Positions 44,897-52,193 of a DNA stretch of 64,000 nt are shown piece by piece. The stretch is from Sphingomonas sp. PP-F2F-A104-K0414 (GTDB taxonomy: Bacteria; Pseudomonadota; Alphaproteobacteria; Sphingomonadales; Sphingomonadaceae), in the NCBI RefSeq assembly GCF_004340945.1, contig NZ_SLYD01000011.1:30510-94509 (forward strand). Reading direction: 5' to 3'. The stretch's first letter is position 1. Every line of letters begins with the position of its first letter. A program made the translations under genes and the position numbers. The notes beneath the pieces are model-generated. The model saw only the letters and a list, made by a program, of their open reading frames with translations, had not been told where the DNA came from and searched no databases.

Positions 44897-45270
44897 CGCG
44901 CGATCGGATGTGGCGTCGCCTGCTGATCGCAATGTTCGTCGCCGTGGTGGCGTTCACCGGCTACCATGCGGCGCGCACCGTCAGCGACGCGATCTACTGG
45001 AACGCGCACCGCGACGAACCGATCGAGCGCTGGATGACGATCGGGTACGTCGCGCATTCGTACCATGTGCCACCCCACGTCCTGCACCGCGCGCTGAACC
45101 TGCCCCCGGCACCCGATCGCCGTCCGCTCGGCCGCATCGCGCAGGACACCGGACAAACAATGACGCAGATCGACGGCAAGCTCACCTACGCGATTGTCCA
45201 TGCCCGACCGCCCTACCCGCCCCCCGCCCCGCCTCCACGGTCTTCCCCGCCGACGAGCTCGAAGCCGTGA
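44893..45270 (+). CDS. Small single-pass membrane protein of the DedA operon
   Basis: A 125-residue protein with an N-terminal membrane anchor (LLIAMFVAVVAFTGYHAAR) and a periplasmic part. The segment GYVAHSYHVPPHVLHRALNL followed by PLGRIAQDTGQTM resembles a small helix-turn domain seen next to membrane proteins. The C-terminus is proline-rich (PPYPPPAPPPRSSPP). Not a recognised named family. Both ends overlap neighbours by 4 nt, so it is probably stoichiometric with the transporter and DedA. Confidence 0.75.
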   Translation: MTRDRMWRRLLIAMFVAVVAFTGYHAARTVSDAIYWNAHRDEPIERWMTIGYVAHSYHVPPHVLHRALNLPPAPDRRPLGRIAQDTGQTMTQIDGKLTYAIVHARPPYPPPAPPPRSSPPTSSKP

Positions 45271-45878
45271 CCGACCAGCTGCTCGAACTGCTGACGACCT
45301 ACGGCCTACCTGCGCTCTTTGGCGCGATGGTGCTGGCGGCTGCGGGGCTTCCTTTCCCCAGTTCGTTGACGCTCATCGCAATGGGATCGTTCGTTGCGCA
45401 GGGCGAACTGAGCTTTTGGCCGGTCGTGCTTTCCGGTGCGGGCGGCGCCGTGCTCGGCGACCAGATCGGCTATGCATTTGGCCGTTACGGGGGCCGCCCG
45501 CTTCTTGCTGCCGTGACGACGCGGATCGGGGGCGCTGACAAGGTGGCGCAAGCGGAGACCTATTCGCGCAAATGGGCAGGCTGGGGTATCTTCTTCAGCC
45601 GCTGGCTGATCGGCCCGCTCGGACCCTGGATCAACGTGACAAGCGGCCTCACGCAATACCCCTGGGGATGGTTCATTTTGCTCGACGTTGCCGGCGAACT
45701 GCTCTGGCTTCTCATATACGTCTCGCTGGGACGCCAATTTAGCGATCAGGTTCAGACCGTGGCGAGCTTACTCGGCAATCTCACCTGGGTCGTCGTAGGC
45801 CTTCTTGCCGCAGGATTCCTAGGATGGAAGCTGTTCGGGAAAAGAGAAGCAGAAGTAACTTCGGAAGTAACGGTTTAA
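45267..45878 (+). CDS. DedA-family membrane protein
   Basis: A 203-residue DedA/SNARE-associated-type protein: GLPFPSSLTLIAMGSF, GDQIGYAFGRYGGR, and FSRWLIGPLGPWIN matching the conserved DedA arginine/glycine signature. DedA proteins include undecaprenyl-phosphate and other lipid flippases and affect envelope stress. GTG start overlapping the upstream stop. It is the last gene of the operon, followed by a hairpin. Confidence 0.9.
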   Translation: MTDQLLELLTTYGLPALFGAMVLAAAGLPFPSSLTLIAMGSFVAQGELSFWPVVLSGAGGAVLGDQIGYAFGRYGGRPLLAAVTTRIGGADKVAQAETYSRKWAGWGIFFSRWLIGPLGPWINVTSGLTQYPWGWFILLDVAGELLWLLIYVSLGRQFSDQVQTVASLLGNLTWVVVGLLAAGFLGWKLFGKREAEVTSEVTV

Positions 45879-45879
45879 A

Positions 45880-45903
45880 GACCGATTATCCCCGGTCGGT
45901 CTA
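45880..45903 (+). terminator. Hairpin after DedA gene
   Basis: AGACCGA / TCGGTCT with a 10-nt loop, beginning 2 nt past the stop and extendable to GTTTA on the outside with a small bulge. No T run; probable rho-independent-like or processing hairpin ending the five-gene operon. Confidence 0.4.
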
Positions 45904-45929
45904 AACGGCTCGGCGAAAAACGTCAGACG

Positions 45930-45989
45930 ACCCATGAGCGGACATCCGAGCGCAAAATTGCGGCGCCCACAAACGGACATTCGTTCAGG
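45930..45989 (+). repeat. Type-2 intergenic repeat
   Basis: GACCCATGAGCGGACATCCG...GCCCACAAACGGACATTCGT, two repeated halves. Confidence 0.55.
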
Positions 45990-46007
45990 TCCGGCTTGCG
46001 CCTCAGA

Positions 46008-46604
46008 TTATCGAAGGCCAGCGAAGCGATAGGTAAAGACTGAAAGCCCCGCGCCCGCTAGATATCGCGTCGGGCGCGCTTGGGGATCGGCAATGCACAG
46101 ATCGACGATCGGCTGGACATCGTGGAAAGCTTGCTCGTAGCTAGCGGTCCCCGGGGTCGAAGCAAGAATGCGGTCAACCATCCTTGGTGCCTTTTGCATG
46201 ATACAGATATACCCCGTCGAATTAACAGAACGTGCAATGTTTCGACCCATAAGTTGAAAACGGGCCTGTCGTAGGTAAAAGCGCGCAGCGGCGCCGGTGT
46301 AATAGACGAAGTTGTCAGGGCCAGGAGCTGTGTAAGGACAGGCCCGACGTGCTGCTATGAAGGTGCGGAACGCACGCGCCGTCTCGGTCGATTGCGGCGC
46401 CGCCAGGAACTTGTGCATTTCAACCGGATATGTTTTTGCCAAGCACTGCGCAAATGCATCAAGCCTCAGTATTGCCGCTGGAGACGGCTCGACTAACTGT
46501 ACAGCGGCCTCGGTCGGCGCGACCGCGATTATTCCAAGACCCATCGCGATGAAGGAAGAGGTTGCCCCAACATCCGGCCAGCGAACAAACGTTCCTGCAC
46601 GCAT
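46008..46604 (-). CDS. Hypothetical exported protein (198 aa)
   Basis: A 198-residue protein with a hydrophobic N-terminus (ATSSFIAMGLGIIAVAPTEA) that looks like a signal peptide. The mature part has a pair of Cys (ARRACPY and GYICIMQ) and the pattern FVYYTGAAARFYLRQARFQL. I do not recognise a family. The start was chosen to make a signal peptide; an ATG 30 codons earlier would bury it, and Shine-Dalgarno evidence is weak (GAGGA at 10 nt). Confidence 0.55.
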   Translation of the reverse strand: MRAGTFVRWPDVGATSSFIAMGLGIIAVAPTEAAVQLVEPSPAAILRLDAFAQCLAKTYPVEMHKFLAAPQSTETARAFRTFIAARRACPYTAPGPDNFVYYTGAAARFYLRQARFQLMGRNIARSVNSTGYICIMQKAPRMVDRILASTPGTASYEQAFHDVQPIVDLCIADPQARPTRYLAGAGLSVFTYRFAGLR

Positions 46605-46731
46605 TGTTCTACGATCCTCAAACCGAGCCACCTCGGCATCAACGAGTGGACTTCTATATGGGAGGGTCAGCTCGGCTAAAACTAAATTCTTCACTGCGCC
46701 GACGAACGTGGAGGAATCGGAGGGGAAGGTC

Positions 46732-46793
46732 GACCCACAATCGGACGCCCAAGCCCCTTCCCTCGCTTCCCAATTTCGGACGCTGGTTCATCT
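46732..46793 (+). repeat. Type-2 intergenic repeat
   Basis: GACCCACAATCGGACGCCCA...CCTTCCCTCGCTTCCCAATT...GGTTCATC. Confidence 0.65.
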
Positions 46794-46842
46794 TCGCGAA
46801 TGACTAATTTTGAACCCCGGCTATCCGCTCGCGTATGTCGTA

Positions 46843-46900
46843 TTGGGGAGAGGAAAGCGGACTTTCCGCATTCGGGAACGCCGATGGCGATAGCCGACAC
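46843..46900 (+). repeat. Type-1 intergenic repeat, partial
   Basis: GGGGAGAGGAAAGCGGACTT...GCATTCGGG...CGATGGCGATAGCCGACAC, similar to the first bases of the window. Confidence 0.5.
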
Positions 46901-47013
46901 AACGCTGCGACGTCAAAACGATGATGAAATGGAAATGCGTATGCCTTTCAAATCCCATGATCGCGCTGCAACTGGGGCGTAAAACGAGATTCGCCTTCGA
47001 GCACAAATTTGTA

Positions 47014-47027
47014 TTGATCTAGCTCAA
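47014..47027 (+). promoter_or_regulatory. FNR/FixK-type box
   Basis: TTGATCTAGCTCAA matches TTGA-N6-TCAA, the consensus of FNR/FixK-family activators. It lies 31 nt before the start of the Rmf-like gene, close enough to act either on a promoter just downstream or as a roadblock. A related motif lies before the gene at 48055-48195. Confidence 0.5.
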
Positions 47028-47058
47028 TCCGATTTCTGCCTTTGAGCGTTACCATCCA

Positions 47059-47229
47059 ATGGAACCAGACGAACCATTGTTACGCGATGCGTATGAAGCG
47101 GGCTTGAGAAGCGGTCAACGCGAAGGCGTTCCGGACCAATGCCCCTTTGAAATTCAAGACAAAATGTCAGAGCGTTTCGCGTGGCTTTCCGGTTTCAGCG
47201 TTGGCAAAGCTGTACGAAGGTTAAAGTAG
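47059..47229 (+). CDS. Rmf-like small protein (ribosome modulation factor family)
   Basis: A 56-residue protein with the Rmf pattern: DAYEAGLRSGQREG (A-x2-x-G-x2-x-G), then QCPFEIQD (CPF/CPY) and RFAWLSGFSVGK (W-x-x-G). In E. coli, Rmf dimerises 70S ribosomes into inactive 100S particles in stationary phase; alphaproteobacterial homologues are often unnamed. The assignment rests on pattern, not alignment. A candidate FNR/FixK box lies just upstream, suggesting induction on oxygen limitation. Confidence 0.6.
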   Translation: MEPDEPLLRDAYEAGLRSGQREGVPDQCPFEIQDKMSERFAWLSGFSVGKAVRRLK

Positions 47230-47385
47230 CAATCCTTGGTTTGCATCAAACGACGGAAACGCAATCTGGGAGTGCGAGACACCGAGTTCGCCACCAATTC
47301 GGTAAAGCGGCATCTACGCAAAACGAATTGATGCGTGACGGTTGGGAACAGTTGCCGTCCCCCCGCGGGAACGGTAACGACGAGT

Positions 47386-47850
47386 ATGCGTGATGAATTT
47401 GCAGCTGGCGTCGCTCGCGACGGTGATGACGACGGTATCCGCCAGATTTTAGACGAAGTCGCCGCTTCAACCGGAATGGGGTTTGTCGCCCTTGCTCGTG
47501 TTACCGATACACGCTGGATTGCCTGTCAAGTCGTCGATCAAATCGACTTTGGGATGTCACCGGGTGAGGAACTGAGGGTTTCAACGACTATCTGCAACGA
47601 CATACGCGAGCACGGTAATACTGTGGTGATAGACGACGTGGCGGGAAATCCGAAGTGGCTAAGCCATCCCGCTCCGGCCCTATACGGGTTTAAGAGCTAT
47701 GTTTCACTTCCCATCGTTCTCACCGACGGCTCGTTCTATGGCACTCTTTGCGCCATCGATCCCGAACCACGGAAGCTAGCTGGTCTCGGCAAAGTTTCGA
47801 TGCTGAAGGGGTTTGCGGACAGGATCGCCTCGATACTATCTGCCGATTGA
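47386..47850 (+). CDS. Stand-alone GAF-domain protein
   Basis: A 154-residue single GAF domain: GIRQILDEVAASTGMGFVAL, RWIACQVVDQIDFGMSPGEE, TTICNDIREHGNTVVIDDV, FKSYVSLPIVLTDGSFYGTLC, AIDPEPRKL. The ending IRDRIASILSAD-like helix fits a GAF dimer interface. It lacks any kinase, cyclase or DNA-binding part, so it may be a small-molecule or redox sensor acting by protein contact. Similar GAF modules are usually fused to HWE kinases in sphingomonads, so this may be a split-off input module (inference). Confidence 0.82.
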   Translation: MRDEFAAGVARDGDDDGIRQILDEVAASTGMGFVALARVTDTRWIACQVVDQIDFGMSPGEELRVSTTICNDIREHGNTVVIDDVAGNPKWLSHPAPALYGFKSYVSLPIVLTDGSFYGTLCAIDPEPRKLAGLGKVSMLKGFADRIASILSAD

Positions 47851-47956
47851 ACCAGACGCGAGTTAGGATAACGAGCATTGTTTCGTCGCGAAGCTTGGTC
47901 CGCACGAGGCGCATTGTCCGGCGCAGACGATTATCGCGGACCGTAGATCGCCTGCA

Positions 47957-48023
47957 TAAACGTCCAGGTGTGAACGCAAGCGGAATGGCCGATACGCAAC
48001 GAAAGCAGCCTGACCACTTCTGG
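47957..48023 (+). repeat. Type-1 intergenic repeat
   Basis: AAACGTCCAGGTGTGAACGC then AAGCGGAATGGCCGATACGC...GAAAGCAGCCTGACC. Confidence 0.5.
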
Positions 48024-48054
48024 TAAGGCAGGCGGAACACCTGGGGCTAGACCT

Positions 48055-48195
48055 TTACCGTCGGACGTTGGGCGTCAGGGCATCTAGTGCCTGGACAATA
48101 TAGAGGGCGAGAACATCATGCCCCTCCATTTTATCGGCTATTATCAGCGCTTCCAGTAGAAGCGCCTTCAATCTGTTCTGTTGGTCGAGAGTCAT
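48055..48195 (-). CDS. Tiny hypothetical protein, family member C
   Basis: A 46-residue protein starting MTLDQQNRLK. A perfect AGGAGG lies 7 nt before the ATG, the best ribosome-binding site among the tiny genes here. The pattern LKxxLLEALIIADKMEGHDV followed by ALYIVQALDAL resembles the products at 2520-2663 and 4509-4646. Function unknown. A TTGATCTAG motif lies about 50 nt upstream of the start. Confidence 0.68.
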   Translation of the reverse strand: MTLDQQNRLKALLLEALIIADKMEGHDVLALYIVQALDALTPNVRR

Positions 48196-48245
48196 CCTCG
48201 GCCTCCTGTCTCGTATTCCAACGCGCACCGTGAGGCCTAGCGGGA

Positions 48246-48259
48246 ATAATCTAGATCAA
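48246..48259 (-). promoter_or_regulatory. Imperfect FNR/FixK-type box
   Basis: On the minus strand TTGATCTAGATTAT: the left half and the CTAG centre match the box at 47014-47027, while the right half deviates at two bases. It lies 51 nt before the tiny gene start. Confidence 0.35.
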
Positions 48260-48395
48260 GACAGCAGGCTGATGCTACCTATATGGGATTGATCGGAGTT
48301 AAGCTTGGCACTTTCGATTTGAGAAGCGATAGGTCCAGTGGCTAGGCGCCCCCCCCGCCCGCGCAACCCATTGCCCGTGGGTTTATGCACGAACT

Positions 48396-49061
48396 TTACG
48401 CCAACATGACGGCCGCATCGCCTGCCTCGTAAACCGTCGCCAGCATTGCCTCCACTCGGTCTAATCCCGATTGGCTCAACCGGAGGTCAATCGTTGCGTC
48501 GTGTTCTCCCTCAACGATCCCGCGCTGCTGCAACACTTCGATCCACCGAGCAGCGGTCGAGTTTGCGATGCCTGCATATGTTGCGATCTTGGACAGCCCA
48601 ATGCTCCTGCCCTCGGCCTCGGCCAAGTAGATGCCGATGAGCACTGATCCGATCGGATCAGTGCTTAGATCGGCACCGAACAGCCTGATACGAGCGTCGT
48701 GTACATGACGTATCCGAAGCGCTGCCTCCCATAGCCTAGCCGGTGGCGGGTCGCGGCCGTTATCATGCCAGAACAGCGTACTTATCAAACGATCAGGGCC
48801 CGAGAAGCGGGTAACAAGCAGATTTGCCGCGATGGAGGTGCCGTCAGGTCGCAGGTATCGTTTCTGCAATCGAACAGGGGCGGCACCTTCTTTTAATAGC
48901 GCTAGCATGTCGGCGCTTCGTTCCAGATCCCGAGGATCCGTAATTTGACGATAGGATATTCCGATCACTTCGTCTTCACAACGTTTCAGCAGGTCGAGAA
49001 AACCTTGATCTGCGTGCAGTATCGTCCCTTCGAGCGATGATACGCAATGAGCAGCAGGCAT
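48396..49061 (-). CDS. PAS-domain winged-helix transcriptional regulator
   Basis: A 221-residue one-component regulator. The N-terminal PAS domain (about 5-105) reads SLEGTILHADQGFLDLLKRC, then CEDEVIGISYRQITDPRDLE and KRYLRPDGTSIAANLLVTRF. The C-terminal part (about 115-210) is a MarR/winged-helix-like DNA-binding domain (LSKIATYAGIANSTAARWIE, VLQQRGIVEG, LRLSQSGLDRVE). No kinase motifs. The strong GAGGAGG 5 nt before the ATG fixes the start. Ligand unknown; PAS domains can bind haem, flavin or small molecules. No target genes are evident nearby. Confidence 0.85.
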   Translation of the reverse strand: MPAAHCVSSLEGTILHADQGFLDLLKRCEDEVIGISYRQITDPRDLERSADMLALLKEGAAPVRLQKRYLRPDGTSIAANLLVTRFSGPDRLISTLFWHDNGRDPPPARLWEAALRIRHVHDARIRLFGADLSTDPIGSVLIGIYLAEAEGRSIGLSKIATYAGIANSTAARWIEVLQQRGIVEGEHDATIDLRLSQSGLDRVEAMLATVYEAGDAAVMLA

Positions 49062-49085
49062 TGTTCCCTCCTCAACGGATTTGAA

Positions 49086-49271
49086 TTATCCACATATATT
49101 AGCATAAAAAGTTATGACTACGAACAGACGAGCCTTACGGCATTGTAGAGCTTCTCTCTCTACTCCATAGTATCGGCTCGACAATGCAAGTTCGAACAAT
49201 GAACCGGCGGCCAAAGTCAGGGTTGGACCTTGCCCATTGTCTAAAAGAAGTAGCGCAAACAGGAAGATCAT
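49086..49271 (-). CDS. Possible small protein (61 aa)
   Basis: A 61-residue frame starting MIFLFALLLLDNGQGPTLTL, with GGAG 3 nt upstream and a hydrophobic first ten residues. The C-terminal part is basic (ALQCRKARLFVVITFYANIC). No family recognised; it lies just upstream of the PAS regulator start in the same direction. Could be a random frame. Confidence 0.3.
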   Translation of the reverse strand: MIFLFALLLLDNGQGPTLTLAAGSLFELALSSRYYGVEREALQCRKARLFVVITFYANICG

Positions 49272-49655
49272 ACGCTCCAGCGTAGCATCCCGCCGAGGAA
49301 TGCGGAATGTCCTTAGTTGGACGTAAGCGGAATGGCCGGCATGGGAAGGAAATCGGACCGGCCGCTCTCGGGCGGCGATTGTCCCAAACGGACGTTGCTT
49401 CAGGAGGCGGGGCGGGGGCCTAAAGGGCTGCTTCCGGGTGAAAAGGGGCCCGTCGGCTTTCAGCCCGCGACTGGGCGTAAGCAGACACAAGATTTACTCA
49501 GGCAATCGATTTTTACAGGCCCGGTTGTGATTTGCGTAGGGGTGAGCAGGACGACCGCTGCACTTGCTAAACGATGCCGCCCGCGACACCTTTCGACTGT
49601 GGAGGTCGGCCTGTAGAAGGTGCTGTAGACATGCTCGGCGACTGCACGTCGTGCG
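49272..49655. other. Gene-poor region with repeat
   Basis: Contains a type-1 repeat (49306-49377) and GC-rich sequence without a supportable gene. Confidence 0.4.
49306..49377 (+). repeat. Type-1 intergenic repeat
   Basis: GTTGGACGTAAGCGGAATGG then CCGGCATGGGAAGGAAATCG and GACCGGCCGCTCTCGGG. Confidence 0.6.
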
Positions 49656-49890
49656 TCAGCCCCCACCGCTCCTCGGCACCGTCAGCTCCACAATGGCCCA
49701 ATCCAGAGCCTGCTCGATGCTTTAGGTGTTCGGTCCGCCGGCCTTCAGGACAAACGTCGCCAGCACCTTGCTGCCCGCTTCTTGCTCGACGCTCACGTCC
49801 CCGCTGAGCGGCCCCTTTTCCGGCCTCGTCCCGTTTTGCCGTGCTCGGCGCAAACCGCTCCGCGGCCGGTCGCTGCCCGGCCTTAATCAT
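49656..49890 (-). pseudogene. Possible decayed small gene
   Basis: Read on the minus strand, one frame starts MIKAGQRPAAERFAPSTAKR. A second frame then continues with GPLSGDVSVEQEAGSKVLAT, FVLKAGGPNT, an internal TAA at 49722-49724, and SIEQALDWAIVELTVPRSGG to a final TGA. The stretches after the shift look protein-like (alternating hydrophobic residues). The shift and internal stop suggest a dead gene of unknown family. Confidence 0.3.
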
Positions 49891-49910
49891 GTCCTAACCC
49901 TAAAACAGCT

Positions 49911-50759
49911 ATGTTCTGCAGCATGGCTGAATCAATCGAACTGGCATGGTCGCTCGGCGAGCATATGATCGTTTGGGGAGTAGTGTTTTCCATCCTTACG
50001 GCATTAGAACTGCTCCTTCCCAAGGAGCGTCAATCGCTGAGGGGGCGGCTTCGCGGTCTAGGATTTTGGGCGGTATGGATCCCGCTGTCCGACATCGCGT
50101 TCAAAGCTATGGGAACGGCGTGGAGTTATGTCGGAATTGAACCGATTATATCTATACCGCTCACCTTGAGTTGGTCCGGCATAGCTGCCGCAGTTTTGTC
50201 TCCGATTGCTGGAGCGGCCTTTGGCGACCTTAGTTTTTATTGGATGCACCGGGCACAGCACAAGTGGTTTTGGCGATTTCATGCTGTTCACCATTCTATC
50301 CGTGAACTAAGTGCTATAAATTGCTACCATCACGTGAGTGAGGCATTTATAACAACGGCAATCGTAATAGTCCCGACAAGCCTTATCGTGGCGCACTCAT
50401 TGCCCGCCAGTGGCGTTACGCAGCTTCTTATCCTGCTACAGTCGGTGTATATACATTCATCGAGCCGGATTCACTTTAGCCATTTCGGTCGAATAATCGT
50501 CGACAATCGCTTTCATCGCATTCACCACTCCGTTCAGGAAGAGCATTACGATCACAACTTTGCAGCCTTTACGCCTCTTTGGGATATGTTGTTTGGCACG
50601 GCGCTTTTTCCAAAGCCTCAGGAGTGGCCCAAGGTAGGGATCACCGAACTCGACGAGCCCAAGTCGGTAAGGCAGTGGCTAGACCTTCCTGTCCGCTATC
50701 GAAATGCGACGGCAATCAAGCTTGAGACCTACGATCACAAAGAGCTTGCGGCCGACTGA
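49911..50759 (+). CDS. Sterol desaturase/fatty-acid hydroxylase family membrane protein
   Basis: A 282-residue membrane di-iron enzyme. The three histidine boxes are HRAQH (113-117), HAVHH (124-128) and HRIHH (202-206), with further His in DHNFAAFTPLWD. Membrane helices lie before and between the boxes. Family members hydroxylate or desaturate sterols, carotenoids or fatty acids; the substrate here is unknown. An alternative ATG lies 4 codons downstream; neither has a clear Shine-Dalgarno. It stands alone in an AT-richer, accessory-looking region. Confidence 0.88.
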   Translation: MFCSMAESIELAWSLGEHMIVWGVVFSILTALELLLPKERQSLRGRLRGLGFWAVWIPLSDIAFKAMGTAWSYVGIEPIISIPLTLSWSGIAAAVLSPIAGAAFGDLSFYWMHRAQHKWFWRFHAVHHSIRELSAINCYHHVSEAFITTAIVIVPTSLIVAHSLPASGVTQLLILLQSVYIHSSSRIHFSHFGRIIVDNRFHRIHHSVQEEHYDHNFAAFTPLWDMLFGTALFPKPQEWPKVGITELDEPKSVRQWLDLPVRYRNATAIKLETYDHKELAAD

Positions 50760-50950
50760 CCAGCTCGCGGCCATTAGCACCCTCTAAGATCGCCGTAACC
50801 GGCACGCCTCTCCTAATAAACGTTCACAATGGGCAGGCATCTGGCAACGCTCAAACGTCCGACCATGGGCGCTTCTGCCGCCCCAACACGGTCTCCGACG
50901 CATCAGATTTGCGCATAACAATCAGGCCACGTTTTAGCCGCTCGCGCGAT

Positions 50951-50976
50951 GATGCAAAACTTGTGAGTTTTGCATC
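50951..50976. repeat. 26-bp palindrome, copy 1
   Basis: GATGCAAAACT-TGTG-AGTTTTGCATC, a perfect 11-bp inverted repeat with a 4-nt loop. It lies between two convergent genes (stops at 50759 and 51044). Confidence 0.75.
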
Positions 50977-51043
50977 GTGAACGGGAAAGCTTGTGGGGAT
51001 GATTTGCAGCTTTGCAGTAGCCAACGCAGAAAACGATTGATCG

Positions 51044-51562
51044 TTAGCCAGGCTCGACGGGAACTCGGAGCCGTTTCGTTGGGGGCAGCTCAAGCGATGT
51101 AAGACTTTTTCTCAACCAACTTTGAATTTCTATAGTCTTGCTGACAAAGCCCGATTCGAAAAAGAGTACCCAAAAGCCTACCGCAAAGACCCATCCCCAC
51201 TTATGATCTGGACCAGCAGAGAGATGAATTACTAGCCCCGCAGTCATCGAGATCGCTGTCGCTGTGTAGAACCAAGAGCGGCAATCCAGTTTATAGGCCA
51301 AGGTAATGCCTTCGATTTCTTGGTGCAGCCGCAGCACGCAAACACCCAACGCGTTGAACATCCAACCTCCGCCCTCGGGGCGCGGCTTAGTTTCCCCACC
51401 TTTGACTTGCGGAATAAACTCGATCGTATCGCTCGCCATCGTGATGGTATCGACAGTCTGCGCTAATAGTGCCGCGCGAAGGCGCTCCATGACTTCCTGA
51501 GTCGATTTCATATGCGTGTGCCGAACTGTCAGTTGGCCAGTGATGGACAGCGGGAATGGCAT
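51044..51562 (-). CDS. Hypothetical membrane protein (172 aa)
   Basis: A 172-residue protein with an N-terminal soluble domain (LTVRHTHMKSTQEVMERLRA, IEFIPQVKGG) and two adjacent membrane segments (FYTATAISMTAGLVIHLSAG and WGWVFAVGFWVLFFESGF), then a basic tail. The pattern of a strand-helix domain plus paired helices resembles YcxB/PH-like small membrane proteins. Function unknown. An ATG 17 codons downstream is an alternative start. Confidence 0.55.
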   Translation of the reverse strand: MPFPLSITGQLTVRHTHMKSTQEVMERLRAALLAQTVDTITMASDTIEFIPQVKGGETKPRPEGGGWMFNALGVCVLRLHQEIEGITLAYKLDCRSWFYTATAISMTAGLVIHLSAGPDHKWGWVFAVGFWVLFFESGFVSKTIEIQSWLRKSLTSLELPPTKRLRVPVEPG

Positions 51563-51730
51563 GCTGCTGGCCTACTGCATCACTGTGAATCATGTGTTTA
51601 TGATCGGAACGATCCGACCATTTACACCGACTTACCTAGGTGGACGTGCTTGGCCACCCGCTTTGCAAGCTGACGGCCGTCCCAAACACCTAGATCGGGC
51701 GGCAGCCGACTGACTGCTTTGCCTCCGCCT

Positions 51731-51756
51731 AATGCAACACTTTTGATTTTTGCATC
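51731..51756. repeat. 26-bp palindrome, copy 2
   Basis: AATGCAACACT-TTTG-ATTTTTGCATC, an imperfect copy of the element at 50951, same length and spacing. Confidence 0.55.
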
Positions 51757-51825
51757 ACGTCACGGCCCAACTGGCATCGTGGTGATGAACGGATGTCCGC
51801 TTCTAAAACTGTGAGTTGCCAGCCG

Positions 51826-51868
51826 GAACGTCCGACTCTGGGCGTAAGCGGAATTACCGGCCGTTCGA
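51826..51868 (+). repeat. Type-1 intergenic repeat, partial
   Basis: AACGTCCGACTCTGGGCGTA then AGCGGAATTACCGGCCG. Confidence 0.5.
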
Positions 51869-51932
51869 TGAAGGGCGCTCAAGCTTCTGGGTATGTCTGC
51901 TCGGCCACCTTCGCCCGCAGCGCTAAATTCGC

Positions 51933-52193
51933 CTACGCCAACTTTCTCGCACTTTCATCCATCACGGTATTTATCAGCGAAGCGGCTCCAGCCTCGCCCA
52001 GCATTCTACCCATTTTGATCGCTACCGCCGGGGTCATTGAAACGACCTCTCCGCCGTGCCCCTCAACAAAGACATGTCCGTCTTCGACCCATACCTGTCT
52101 TGGATTTCCGTACTTCTTCGAGCGAGCTAAATTGCTAATGACTTCGTCTAACTCATTCGAGTTTAGCAAGTTTCTTGGTTTGTCGAGATCCAT
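51933..52193 (-). CDS. Small hypothetical protein (86 aa)
   Basis: An 86-residue soluble protein: helical N-terminus (NSNELDEVISNLARSKKYG), a beta-hairpin (QVWVEDGHVFVEGHGGEVV), then MTPAVAIKMGRMLGEAGAAS and a helical end. No family recognised, but the amphipathic pattern looks genuine. AGAGGA lies 5 nt before the ATG. Confidence 0.65.
   Translation of the reverse strand: MDLDKPRNLLNSNELDEVISNLARSKKYGNPRQVWVEDGHVFVEGHGGEVVSMTPAVAIKMGRMLGEAGAASLINTVMDESARKLA

Larger units (their letters stand above)
46605..47058. other. Repeat-rich intergenic region
   Basis: Contains one type-2 repeat (46732-46793), one type-1 repeat (46843-46900) and an FNR/FixK-like box before the Rmf-like gene. No gene seen. 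Confidence 0.5.
51563..51932. other. Intergenic region with repeats
   Basis: Holds palindrome copy 2 and a type-1 repeat. Open frames on the plus strand here have no protein-like features. Confidence 0.45.

Noticed and set aside
42222..44932. Two long minus-strand frames under the phosphoesterase/ArsB genes
   Set aside because: Arg/Asp-rich shadows of well-supported, overlapping plus-strand genes.
49567..49890. 107-codon frame read as one continuous protein
   Set aside because: After the first ~25 residues the sequence becomes low-complexity Arg/Gly; another frame looks more protein-like, so it is treated as a frameshifted remnant.
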